From positions 1-9,169 of the forward strand of contig VXXH01000651.1 in NCBI GenBank assembly GCA_009835515.1: a stretch of DNA of 9,169 nucleotides. The letters are read 5' to 3'. The DNA is from Candidatus Poribacteria bacterium. GTDB taxonomy: Bacteria > Poribacteria > WGA-4E > WGA-3G. Below the pieces are notes generated by a model that was not told the DNA's origin, searched no databases, and saw only the letters and a program-made list of their open reading frames with translations. Position numbers and translations under genes: made by a program. This document shows positions 1 to 7,455 of this stretch, one piece after another (the first letter of the stretch is position 1; every line of letters begins with the position of its first letter).

Positions 1-99
1 GAGTTTAACAAATTACCTGACGATTTATGTCTCACATCCTGTTCAGAAACATTTCAGCATATACTATTTCAAAATACTTATTAATAGTATTAGACGCAT
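1..99. other. A/T-rich intergenic stretch with overlapping inverted repeats
   Basis: No gene is supported here. ATACTATT (61-68) pairs with AATAGTAT (83-90), and AATACT (73-78) pairs with AGTATT (86-91), so two exclusive hairpins share an arm. Being A/T only or nearly so, they may be operator-like sites or a promoter region for a gene beyond the left edge, or chance in A/T-rich spacer. Confidence 0.3.
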
Positions 100-125
100 A
101 AAAAACCTATTTGTTCGACAATAGG
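100..125 (-). terminator. Rho-independent terminator after the HEAT-repeat gene
   Basis: On the minus strand CCTATT (125-120) pairs with AATAGG (111-106), 6 bp with an 8-base loop that can add two pairs with a bulge, followed directly by six T residues (105-100). It starts 37 bases after the TAG at 163 and has the right orientation to end the cluster. The stem is short and only moderately G+C-rich, so efficiency may be partial. Confidence 0.65.
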
Positions 126-162
126 AAGAAAATTGATTCTCATTAACATTTTAAGCGAAGCA

Positions 163-1344
163 CTATTTTGCCGCCTCAATCCGTCGAATCGCCTTTTGCG
201 CAGCACTACGAACTTTTTTAGAAGTATCCTCCAGTGCCTGTGTCAATGCGGTTATCGCGTCGGGTGATTTCGCGCGCATCTCACCCAATTCGTCAGCGGC
301 GTTGCGTCGGACATCTGCGGCGGAATCCTGCAAGGCAACGAGGAGCGGTTTTACTACTATCTCATCGGACTCACCCCGTTTCAGGAGTGCCTCACCGATT
401 TCCCCCAATACATCAACAACATGTCCGCGCGTAGTGGCTGATGGGTTGTTCGTCAGTGCACTTGCCAACAGAGGCGTGATGCTCACAGCATGGCTTCTAC
501 CGAGTTTAATCAACACATCTTCAGCACGTGCCCTCACGGACTTAGCATCATCTGACAGCACACCTATCAACGCCGTGAATGTTTCAGCAGACGCTGCTCG
601 TATATCAGACAACTCAGTTATCGCATTGGTTCGGACTTTAGTCGAATTATCATTTAGACCAACAATTAAAGCATCTCGAATTATATCGGTGGACTGTCCA
701 TTTTTTGCGAGATCTTCGCCGATCTCTCCTAAAATATCGAGTACATCGTCGCGTGTACTTGATGAACCTTTCGTTTGTACAGCGATGAGTGCTGGTACGA
801 CGACAGCAAGCGATTCCGCAGATGTCGGACGAACGTCACCCAATTCCGCAACTGCCTCACGGAAAACATCATCAGAATCGTCTTTGAGTGCCATTGCTAA
901 ACCGATCGCAGCAGCATCATAATTCCGTCCTGCCTTCCGCTCACGTTCACCGATTCCGCCTAATGTGTCCGCTGCCTTTTTGCGTACACTCTTAGCCGGA
1001 TCATGGATCATTACAGCGAGTGCAGCCATCCCGGGATTCCCAATTTCTTCAAGGAAATCCACAAATTGACGCTTTACAGCGTTTGGCTCGTCCGTTAAAG
1101 TTGGTATGATTTGTGCAAGTAGTTCGGATTGCCACTTCGCTTGAATCTTTTCATGTTCTGCTTTGAGCGCATCAAGCTCCGCAGTCAATTCTGGGAGGAC
1201 TTCCTCTTGTGATTCCGCCGTTGCCTCCTGAAACCGGACTATCTGACCAATCCCCAAACCGAGTAATAAGCTTGTAACAATTGTTAACACCCAAAACCAT
1301 TGTTTAGTGTTTGTATGCTGTAAAAATTGTTTCTGAATCAACAT
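163..1344 (-). CDS. Membrane-anchored HEAT-repeat protein
   Basis: A 393-residue protein likely anchored in the inner membrane by one N-terminal helix (16-36, 'WFWVLTIVTSLLLGLGIGQ'), with the rest outside the cytoplasm. A Glu-rich predicted coiled coil (about 44-75) follows, then an alpha-solenoid of HEAT/PBS-lyase-like repeats to the end. The repeats are arranged in a higher-order unit of about 108 residues: residues 199-306 and 307-393 align over 'DVLDILGEIGE'/'DVVDVLGEIGE', 'KVRTNAITELSDIRA'/'DVRRNAADELGEMRA' and 'SVRARAEDVL'/'KVRSAAQKAI', and a more diverged copy covers about 124-198. Such scaffolds bind partner proteins; no enzyme motif is present. It may work with the secreted protein encoded just upstream, but that is inference from the 42-base spacing. 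The absence of an AXA cleavage site after the helix argues for an anchor rather than a cleaved signal. Confidence 0.85.
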   Translation of the reverse strand: MLIQKQFLQHTNTKQWFWVLTIVTSLLLGLGIGQIVRFQEATAESQEEVLPELTAELDALKAEHEKIQAKWQSELLAQIIPTLTDEPNAVKRQFVDFLEEIGNPGMAALAVMIHDPAKSVRKKAADTLGGIGERERKAGRNYDAAAIGLAMALKDDSDDVFREAVAELGDVRPTSAESLAVVVPALIAVQTKGSSSTRDDVLDILGEIGEDLAKNGQSTDIIRDALIVGLNDNSTKVRTNAITELSDIRAASAETFTALIGVLSDDAKSVRARAEDVLIKLGRSHAVSITPLLASALTNNPSATTRGHVVDVLGEIGEALLKRGESDEIVVKPLLVALQDSAADVRRNAADELGEMRAKSPDAITALTQALEDTSKKVRSAAQKAIRRIEAAK

Positions 1345-1349
1345 CGTTG

Positions 1350-1356
1350 CCTCCTT
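1350..1356 (-). promoter_or_regulatory. Ribosome binding site of the HEAT-repeat gene
   Basis: Perfect AAGGAGG on the minus strand, five bases (CAACG) before the ATG at 1344. It fixes the start and suggests strong, independent translation within a polycistronic message. Confidence 0.75.
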
Positions 1357-1386
1357 GACGGGTTGAACCTAATAAGATAACGTCTC

Positions 1387-3036
1387 CTAATTCTCCAGAG
1401 ACCAAACGTAGAACGGAGCGAGTTGCGCGAGCACCTCAAGCGGGATCTCTTTTCCCGATAAGGTCATATCTAATAGGTCTTCATCAGCTTCGACTGAAAG
1501 CCACGCGAGTATAGGTGAAATCTCTCTGGAACCGACAAGCACTTTATCAGCAGGTGGTGCGCCTTCCCCTACTGCCTCTAAAATCCGCGCTAAATTCAGT
1601 TGTGTGAACACTATAGGGGTCTTCGGCACCTGTTTTAAATAAGACAGTTTCTTGTTCTTCTTAATCTCGTCAACAAGCATACACACCTGCTCTTCGGAGA
1701 ATCCCATAAGAAACAGGTCATTTAGTTTGCTATAGTAGATACTTGAGGCAAACCCTGATACCGTAGTGCCGTTGTAATCGATTTGAGACATAGAGGCATT
1801 TTGTAGGTTAGACAGACTATTACCGATTTGGTTCCATTTCATCTGATGACTTGGACTAAAAATAATAGCACCATCCGTCTCCACGCCATCTGCGTCAAGT
1901 ACAAATGTGCCGTCAAACTCAAGATTAAGGTTATCTACGGCTTGCGGATCAAATGTGGTGAAGTCAGGAACCGATAGCGCAAGTTCGCCAGTCAATCCCG
2001 TCATAACATCCTCCTCCAGGTTAAGGTTCAGCAGCCCCTCCAAGAAAGAGATCGCCGCGTACATTTCACCCGTTGCGTTCTTCTCCATTTCGGTGCGAAC
2101 AAGTTCCCATACACTTTCCAAAATGTTAGGTGCGATAGCAACGAACAGATCGTCCTGAGCAGATAACGCCTTCAGGGTTTTGAGTGCCACACCTTTTTTC
2201 AAAAACAGACCGATTTCATTTTCTGGAAGATCTGGATTAAATTCGACAGATACTTGAAAAAAGGGACCTGTTTCAAGTAAATTAAGCCGGGCAAAGAGGG
2301 ACTGAAAAACAGCAAAACGCTCTCGGTTTGCCGCATCAATATCATTTATCATAGGCAAAATGGACGGGATATCGGCGAACACGGTGGCGACCCCGGACCC
2401 TATTTTCTTTACTGCCTCGGTAAATTCTGGGTTCTGCTGGATAGACGGGCTATCCTTCCGGTAGGTATCCATCAATTTTTCAAAAGCCTTTTCACCAACA
2501 CCAAGCACGAGATACTCATCCACAAACCCGTATTTAGCAATATTCTGCTCTATTTCCATCGCGTTATAGTGAACCCGCTGGTACACACCGGCATCCAAAC
2601 GTAAAGTACCGCCACCAGACATACCCAGCAACCCCTCAACAATCTTGGTAAAGCGTTGGAGTTCACCAAGGTTACCACCCGAATGGATGACGAGTCCGAT
2701 CTGCTGAGTGCCGGTTTCATCTAACCATATCGCCAAAGCGGTTCGGTAACCCACAGTCTCAATTACACCCATTAGGTCTGTGCTCAGCACCCCTTGTGCC
2801 ATCACTAACCCTTGTTGCATCTCCTGCCAATCCGCGACAGCATCTGGTAATAGGGCAAGTGCTTGCTCCCAATTTTCCGAGACCTCAATTTCGCCGTAGA
2901 CTTCATCTATATCCTGAAGCTGCAGATAGAAAACACTCTCCTTCGGCATGAAATCCTTGACCTCCGCTGCATTCGCGGAAAAAACGATGGCAGCGGACAG
3001 AAAAAATAAAATTGTTACTTTCAATTTGCTTTTCAT
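1387..3036 (-). CDS. Secreted protein of unknown function, possibly DUF3352-related
   Basis: A 549-residue exported protein. The N-terminus is a classical signal peptide: basic 'MKSKLK', hydrophobic 'VTILFFLSAAIVFS', and an Ala-Asn-Ala cleavage site (cut after residue 23). There is no lipobox cysteine, so a periplasmic or secreted soluble protein is expected. The mature start 'AEVKDFMPKESVFYLQLQDID' and the alternating short strands and amphipathic helices resemble DUF3352-type proteins, seen in planctomycetes, cyanobacteria and related groups, but I cannot confirm this. No catalytic motif is visible. ATG 3036 is chosen because GAGG lies six bases upstream; the TTG at 3048 is part of that ribosome binding site and would spoil the signal peptide. 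It follows the symporter stop by 46 bases and precedes the HEAT gene by 42, so it probably shares a transcript with one or both. Confidence 0.75.
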   Translation of the reverse strand: MKSKLKVTILFFLSAAIVFSANAAEVKDFMPKESVFYLQLQDIDEVYGEIEVSENWEQALALLPDAVADWQEMQQGLVMAQGVLSTDLMGVIETVGYRTALAIWLDETGTQQIGLVIHSGGNLGELQRFTKIVEGLLGMSGGGTLRLDAGVYQRVHYNAMEIEQNIAKYGFVDEYLVLGVGEKAFEKLMDTYRKDSPSIQQNPEFTEAVKKIGSGVATVFADIPSILPMINDIDAANRERFAVFQSLFARLNLLETGPFFQVSVEFNPDLPENEIGLFLKKGVALKTLKALSAQDDLFVAIAPNILESVWELVRTEMEKNATGEMYAAISFLEGLLNLNLEEDVMTGLTGELALSVPDFTTFDPQAVDNLNLEFDGTFVLDADGVETDGAIIFSPSHQMKWNQIGNSLSNLQNASMSQIDYNGTTVSGFASSIYYSKLNDLFLMGFSEEQVCMLVDEIKKNKKLSYLKQVPKTPIVFTQLNLARILEAVGEGAPPADKVLVGSREISPILAWLSVEADEDLLDMTLSGKEIPLEVLAQLAPFYVWSLEN

Positions 3037-3082
3037 GAGATACCTCAATGTGTGTCCCTAAAGTTAGGTCCAATGTGTTTGG

Positions 3083-4780
3083 TTACGGAACCCGAATATC
3101 CTCAACAAGTGCCTGCACCTCATCAGGTGGGGGTGGCGTCAAAGCAGCGACACCAATAGAGACAACGAAATTTAGGACCATACCGACAGTTCCGATGCCT
3201 TCCGGCGAAATACCCCACCACCAGTGTTCTGATGTGTTGAGATTGGGGCTAATAAATTTGAAATAGATAATATACGCCGCAGTAAAAGTGATACCGACAA
3301 TCATACCACTAACCGCTCCGGCTTTGTTCATCCGTTTAGAGAAGATTCCCATGACAATCGCGGGAAAGAATGAACTCGCCGCAAGCCCGAAGGCGAATGC
3401 GACGACTTGCGCGACAAACCCCGGTGGATTTATGCCAAAGTACCCCGCAATACAGACGGCAACACCTGCAGCGATACGCGCCGCTGTTAACTCCTGTTTC
3501 TCTGACAACCCGCGTGCGATACTTCCCTTAAGTAAGTCGTGCGCGACTGCCGTTGAGATCACCAAGAGTAAGCCCGCGGCAGTTGAAAGTGCCGCTGCCA
3601 GACCGCCAGCCGCGACTAATCCGACAACCCAATTCGGAAGTTTCGCAATCTCAGGGTTCGCCAATACCATGATGTCCCGATCAATTGTAAGTTCATTTTC
3701 AATATCAGATTTCGGACCGCGGTACTGAATTCTTCCATCACTGTTTAGATCATCAAATGTAATCAATCCCGTCGCTTCCCAATTTTTAAACCACTCCGGT
3801 ACATCTTCATATCTAACATCCGTTAAAACGCCATTCTGTTCGTATCTGACGGTTTTGAGGAGATTCGTCCGAGCAAACACAGCGACTGCCGGTGCAGTGG
3901 TGTAGAGAAATGCGATGAACAGAAGTGCCCATCCCGCAGAGATCCGTGCTTCAGAGGCTTTTCGGACGGTGTAGAATCGAATAATCACATGCGGGAGTCC
4001 CGCTGTCCCCAGCATCAACGCTGCCGTGATAAAAAAGACATCAATCGTGGCTTTACTGCCATCGGTATATAGGTTAAACCCCAACTCCTCGTTCAAACCG
4101 TTGAGCCGATCCAAGAGATATAATCCTGAACCATCTGCCACTTTCCCCATCAACCCAAGTTGAGGGATAGCATTGCCTGTAATAAGGATAGAGATAAAAA
4201 TCGCAGGAACGAGATAGGCAAAAATCAGCACACAGTATTGTGCGACCTGTGTATAGGTGATGCCTTTCATCCCACCTAGCACGGCGTAGAAGAACACGAT
4301 TCCCATGCCGATCAGAACGCCCGTTGTAACATCAACACTCAGAAACCGAGAAAAGACAATGCCGACACCGCGCATCTGTCCTGCAACATAAGTAAACGAG
4401 ACAAAAATTGCACACACCACAGCGACAATCCGAGCCAATTGTGAATAATACCGGTCACCGACGAAGTCAGGTACCGTATACTTCCCGAATTTGCGGAGGT
4501 AGGGTGCCAACAACAACGCCAGCAGCACATAGCCACCTGTCCATCCGAGCAAATAGACGGAACCGTCGCGTCCCATAAAGGAGATCATCCCTGCCATTGC
4601 GATGAAAGAGGCAGCACTCATCCAATCCGCTGCCGTCGCCATGCCGTTGACAACCGGATGTACATTACTCCCTGCAACATAGAAATCTCCGGTTGAACGT
4701 GCTTTCGACCAGAGCGCAACACCGATATACAGTGCGAAGGAGAGTCCAACCATCACGAAAGTCCATGCTTGTACGTTCAT
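3083..4780 (-). CDS. Sodium:solute symporter large subunit, VC_2705 type (SSS family)
   Basis: Inner-membrane Na+-coupled uptake carrier with a LeuT-type fold. At 565 residues it has the family length and about 13 hydrophobic helices. Recognisable segments: 'STGDFYVAGSNVHPVVNG' (about 29-46) after the first helix, 'ADWMSAASF' in the next, 'GKYTVPDFVGDRY' and 'GGMKGITYTQ' in the loops, and 'LAAALSTAAGLLL' (394-406), where Ser399 and Thr400 correspond to the sodium-site Ser/Thr pair of SSS carriers. A large loop (about 305-382) separates two helices and carries 'DLNSDGRI' (344-351), an EF-hand-like sequence. The fold and the DUF4212 partner 2 bases upstream place it in the VC_2705 branch rather than the acetate carrier ActP, whose partner is DUF485. 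The substrate is unknown, perhaps a small organic acid. GGAGG lies 13 bases before the ATG, rather far, so translational coupling to the small subunit is likely. Confidence 0.93.
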   Translation of the reverse strand: MNVQAWTFVMVGLSFALYIGVALWSKARSTGDFYVAGSNVHPVVNGMATAADWMSAASFIAMAGMISFMGRDGSVYLLGWTGGYVLLALLLAPYLRKFGKYTVPDFVGDRYYSQLARIVAVVCAIFVSFTYVAGQMRGVGIVFSRFLSVDVTTGVLIGMGIVFFYAVLGGMKGITYTQVAQYCVLIFAYLVPAIFISILITGNAIPQLGLMGKVADGSGLYLLDRLNGLNEELGFNLYTDGSKATIDVFFITAALMLGTAGLPHVIIRFYTVRKASEARISAGWALLFIAFLYTTAPAVAVFARTNLLKTVRYEQNGVLTDVRYEDVPEWFKNWEATGLITFDDLNSDGRIQYRGPKSDIENELTIDRDIMVLANPEIAKLPNWVVGLVAAGGLAAALSTAAGLLLVISTAVAHDLLKGSIARGLSEKQELTAARIAAGVAVCIAGYFGINPPGFVAQVVAFAFGLAASSFFPAIVMGIFSKRMNKAGAVSGMIVGITFTAAYIIYFKFISPNLNTSEHWWWGISPEGIGTVGMVLNFVVSIGVAALTPPPPDEVQALVEDIRVP

Positions 4781-4782
4781 AT

Positions 4783-5058
4783 TTATTGTGGATCCTCCGC
4801 TGTTTCGGGAGTTTGATATTTTTTCTCCAAACGGTTCATTAACCAGGCATAGACAAAAATCAGTTCAACAAAAATCCAGATTGATGCCTGTTGCGCAAAA
4901 TAAAAACCGAGACGATAGCCCCTGATTTGGATTTTGTCCAACTGATCAACAAACATAATTGAGCAGAGATACGAGGTGATAAACCAAATCCCTAATAAAA
5001 TAGCAAGGTATTGCAAATTCTTTCGCCAATATGCTTTATTCTTTTCCGATGTTTCCAT
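4783..5058 (-). CDS. Sodium:solute symporter small subunit (DUF4212)
   Basis: A 91-residue inner-membrane protein matching the DUF4212 / putative solute:sodium symporter small-subunit family (usually 80-100 residues). Features are a charged N-terminus with 'YWRKNLQYLAILLGIW' leading into the first membrane helix (about 16-36), a short loop 'VDQLDKIQIRG', a second helix with 'GFYFAQQASIWIFVELIFVYAWLMNRL' (about 50-76, given here in part as GFYFAQQ and FVYAW), and a basic C-terminal tail. This family is found directly upstream of VC_2705-type symporters, exactly as here: the large subunit starts 2 bases after this stop. The small chain probably helps fold, place or tune the transporter; its real function is not established. 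Start ATG 5058 is supported by AAAGGAGG. Confidence 0.9.
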   Translation of the reverse strand: METSEKNKAYWRKNLQYLAILLGIWFITSYLCSIMFVDQLDKIQIRGYRLGFYFAQQASIWIFVELIFVYAWLMNRLEKKYQTPETAEDPQ

Positions 5059-5065
5059 AGGTTAT

Positions 5066-5073
5066 CCTCCTTT
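5066..5073 (-). promoter_or_regulatory. Strong ribosome binding site overlapping the ATPase stop codon
   Basis: AAAGGAGG on the minus strand, seven bases before the ATG at 5058. Its first bases are part of the TAA that ends the ATPase gene (5074-5072), so ribosomes terminating there sit on the next gene's initiation site. Confidence 0.7.
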
Positions 5074-6691
5074 ATTGCGCTGAAGGCTGTTCTTGTACGA
5101 CAGGGATCACGTAACTCCGAAGCCTCACACCTTCTATCGTTTCTGTCTCTATCCGCGGCTCTGGAGTCCTCCGATGATCGAAAACGACGTAGTAGCCCTG
5201 TGTTTCACTCTCCAATTTGAGGTAAGCGGCGAGCTGCTTTTTACCCATCTGATAGCGGATGTCGCCCCGCCAAATCTTTGTTTCTACAATATACTTTTCT
5301 CTCTCGTGCGTGATGAGGAGATCCATCCTGCCACGTTCTGTTTCGGTCTCAAAGAACAAGGCACCGCCCACGCTCCGAGCAAAAAGGTCCAGATAAGTAA
5401 GGAGAAGATGGCGTCCCACAGATTCTTGCGGCGTATCCGGCACCTGTAGGATTTTGAAGCCAGCGCGTGCGATGAAGTCTCGGAAGTTATCAAGCAGCCG
5501 TTCCATGTCTATTTGTCCCGTAGCGGTCAGGTAACCTTGAAAACCGTCTATATTGTCTTCGTGGTGGTATTCCTGTTCAAGTCCGTTCATCGTCGGCTTG
5601 AACGCCTGCATGATGCAATAGAGATAAATCGGATTCGCAATTTGACACATGCCATCGGCGTCTTCCTTAATGACACCATACGTAGCGAGTTCATCGATGT
5701 GTGGATCCCACAGATTGAAGTCCAGGCCGTCTTCATAAGACATGATATCCATCAGGATTCTTTCAAAACGCCTATCCCTACGGATATTGGTTGTGAGATG
5801 CTGAATGTTGACGTTCCGGCCGCGCACAAGTTGGATATGCGCCTTTAAAAAGTGTGCTATCGTAATCGATTCGGTTTTCGGGATATCCAAGTTCTCGGTA
5901 AGAATCCGCGCGAGACCGTTGACAAGGACAGGTTGCCCCGCAGTCTCCTTATGGATAGATTCAACGACCTCGGGTTCGAAGGTTTGCCCAACTTCGTCGG
6001 TATATTGTGATAGCAGCTCGCGGACTTGTTCAAGTGTAAAATTCGGCAAACGAAATTCGTCTTGGATATTGAACGGAGAGACGGAGCGGTCGTAATCTAG
6101 CTGCGCAATGCTCTTGACCCCTACGATGCCTACACTGTGAGGACAGGGTATCTCGTCAGAGAGGTAAATTTGGCGGAGTGAATACAGAAAATCGCTCACG
6201 ACGGTTTGCGGGATACCGTCAAACTCGTCAATGAGAAGCACGACCTTCGTGGAAGCAAATCCTTGATTCTGCAAATCTCTGTTTAACATACCTACAAGCC
6301 GCCGGAAAAACACCATCATCGAAAAATCATCAGTTAACTGTGTGTTCTCCAAAAATTGGGCTAACGTATCAGACAACACTTCACCTCGTTTTTGGAACAC
6401 ACTCTCAATTTGCATGTTAATCTGGTAATGGAGTCGATCATAAAAAGTGACAGGTGCGGCGTTACGCATCGTTTGAAAATCCAACTGAATCGGAAAATAG
6501 GTCGGATCTTTCGTTACTAACGCTTCAAGTGCCAATCGGAAGAAGGTGGTTTTCCCGGTCTGGCGCGGCGCGAAGAGGACAATGTACTTTCCATTTTTGA
6601 CGCGGCTGATGAAATCGGTAATCTCCTCAGTGCGTGGAACAATATAGTGATGCTCAGGACGGACGCGCCCCTCAGTTCCAAAACTTCTCAT
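5072..6691 (-). CDS. AAA ATPase with C-terminal PD-(D/E)XK nuclease-like domain
   Basis: A predicted ATP-driven protein of 539 residues with no signal peptide or membrane segment. The N-terminal P-loop domain has Walker A 'APRQTGKTT' (41-49) and Walker B 'VVLLIDEFDGI' (150-160, Asp155/Glu156). A helical middle follows (about 200-400). The C-terminal ~100 residues have a PD-(D/E)XK core: Asp457 in 'GRMDLL', Glu470 and Lys472 in 'VETK', and a Gln486-Tyr490 QxxxY motif. This matches the broad AAA-like plus PDDEXK_9/DUF1703 architecture, abundant in some bacteria and of unknown biological role; defence or mobile-element function has been suggested for such proteins. All catalytic positions I can judge are intact. 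ATG at 6691 is chosen because GGAG lies six bases upstream; a TTG at 6718 would add nine residues. The gene ends 13 bases before the symporter small subunit, whose ribosome binding site overlaps this stop codon, so co-translation is possible. Confidence 0.85.
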   Translation of the reverse strand: MRSFGTEGRVRPEHHYIVPRTEEITDFISRVKNGKYIVLFAPRQTGKTTFFRLALEALVTKDPTYFPIQLDFQTMRNAAPVTFYDRLHYQINMQIESVFQKRGEVLSDTLAQFLENTQLTDDFSMMVFFRRLVGMLNRDLQNQGFASTKVVLLIDEFDGIPQTVVSDFLYSLRQIYLSDEIPCPHSVGIVGVKSIAQLDYDRSVSPFNIQDEFRLPNFTLEQVRELLSQYTDEVGQTFEPEVVESIHKETAGQPVLVNGLARILTENLDIPKTESITIAHFLKAHIQLVRGRNVNIQHLTTNIRRDRRFERILMDIMSYEDGLDFNLWDPHIDELATYGVIKEDADGMCQIANPIYLYCIMQAFKPTMNGLEQEYHHEDNIDGFQGYLTATGQIDMERLLDNFRDFIARAGFKILQVPDTPQESVGRHLLLTYLDLFARSVGGALFFETETERGRMDLLITHEREKYIVETKIWRGDIRYQMGKKQLAAYLKLESETQGYYVVFDHRRTPEPRIETETIEGVRLRSYVIPVVQEQPSAQ

Positions 6692-6721
6692 TGTCGTCTC
6701 CGCAAAGGTTCTCAGCAATTT

Positions 6722-6730
6722 ATCCTATCA
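6722..6730 (-). promoter_or_regulatory. Possible extended -10 element upstream of the ATPase gene
   Basis: Minus-strand TGATAGGAT resembles an extended -10 (TGnTATAAT) with four of six core matches; the -35 region is poor. Transcription would begin near 6715, just downstream of the alternative TTG start at 6718 and upstream of the ATG at 6691, which agrees with the chosen start. Weak evidence on its own. Confidence 0.25.
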
Positions 6731-6740
6731 CATCGCTCCC

Positions 6741-6763
6741 TGAAAATCCACTCTTAATTTTCA
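6741..6763. repeat. Inverted repeat between gmhA and the ATPase gene
   Basis: TGAAAAT (6741-6747) and ATTTTCA (6757-6763) form a perfect 7-bp, A/T-rich inverted repeat with a 9-base gap. No T tract follows on either strand, so it is a poor terminator. It may be an mRNA processing hairpin, a regulator site or chance. Confidence 0.3.
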
Positions 6764-6780
6764 AATACAGTAAGAGGTGG

Positions 6781-7371
6781 CTATCCATAATTCTCTGGAA
6801 ACATCAAGCGTTCGACATGTTCGATCAGAATGTGCAGCACCTTAATATGGATCTCCTGTATACGGTCTGCCGTGTTGCCAGGGACAATCAGGCATATATC
6901 GCAGTGCTGTTTAAGATCCCCACCATCCCCACCGAGCAGCCCAAATACTTGCATCCCACGCGATTTCGCTACCACTGCTGCACGGACAACGTTTTCAGAG
7001 TTTCCGCTGGTCGAAAGGACTACGAGTAGGTCGCCGCGGTGTCCGAGTGCTGACAGTGGACGCGCGAAGACCTCTGCAAAGCCGAAATCGTTTGCTGTGC
7101 AGGTAATATGCCCGGCATCGCTGAGGGCAATGGCTGGGAGCGGTCTCCGATCTTCTCGAAACTTGCCGGTGCATTCCTCAGCGAAATGGACAGCATCGCA
7201 TAAACTGCCGCCATTCCCACACGTGAAGATTCTGCCTTGTCGTTCAAATACCTCTCGTATCACCTCTGCTGTCTCCGCGATGGTTGCGATATTCTCAGGA
7301 TTTTCGATGAACCGATTGAGTACGTCCTGCGCTTCTAACAACGCATCGCGAATGCTATGCAAAATGTCCAT
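6781..7371 (-). CDS. gmhA: Phosphoheptose isomerase (sedoheptulose 7-phosphate isomerase), SIS domain
   Basis: Cytoplasmic enzyme converting sedoheptulose 7-phosphate to D-glycero-D-manno-heptose 7-phosphate, the first step toward the ADP- or GDP-heptose used in lipopolysaccharide core, S-layer or capsule glycans. The 196 residues match the usual family length. The SIS fold is clear: 'CGNGGS' (51-56), 'HFAEE' (62-66) and 'STSGNS' (120-125) for phosphate binding, and 'DRIQEIHIKVLH' (169-180). His62, Glu66, Gln172 and His180 line up with the metal-binding residues known for GmhA, so the enzyme should be active. One small difference is GGS-Leu-CDA where I recall GGS-His-CDA in the E. coli enzyme. 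The start is ATG at 7371 with only a weak purine-rich leader (AAAGAGAAAG). No other heptose gene (hldE, gmhB, hldD, waa) is in the window. Distinguished from DiaA by the complete metal and substrate residues. Confidence 0.93.
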   Translation of the reverse strand: MDILHSIRDALLEAQDVLNRFIENPENIATIAETAEVIREVFERQGRIFTCGNGGSLCDAVHFAEECTGKFREDRRPLPAIALSDAGHITCTANDFGFAEVFARPLSALGHRGDLLVVLSTSGNSENVVRAAVVAKSRGMQVFGLLGGDGGDLKQHCDICLIVPGNTADRIQEIHIKVLHILIEHVERLMFPENYG

Positions 7372-7455
7372 TATATTCTTTCTCTTTCCGAGTGTAAAAG
7401 TATCAGTCTATTCTCTGCTCGAAACTGAAGCAGTTTGCTGCTGTAGCAATTGGAC

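Noticed and set aside
302..922. 206-codon open frame on the plus strand
   Set aside because: It is the antisense of the HEAT-repeat gene; the repeated codon pattern keeps the opposite strand open. The Ser/Thr-rich product has no recognisable domain and no good ribosome binding site.
3037..3048. TTG start at 3048 for the secreted protein
   Set aside because: The TTGAGG there is the ribosome binding site for the ATG at 3036, which begins a textbook signal peptide.
3057..3068. Near-palindrome CCTAAAGTTAGG between the symporter and the secreted-protein gene
   Set aside because: Arms of 5 bp with a 2-base centre cannot form a hairpin, and there is no T tract or second copy; probably chance.
6692..6718. 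Upstream TTG start for the ATPase gene adding nine residues
   Set aside because: ATG 6691 has GGAG at six bases, and the protein start 'MRSFGTEGRV' fits the family start as I recall it. The TTG would also sit at or before the possible transcription start.
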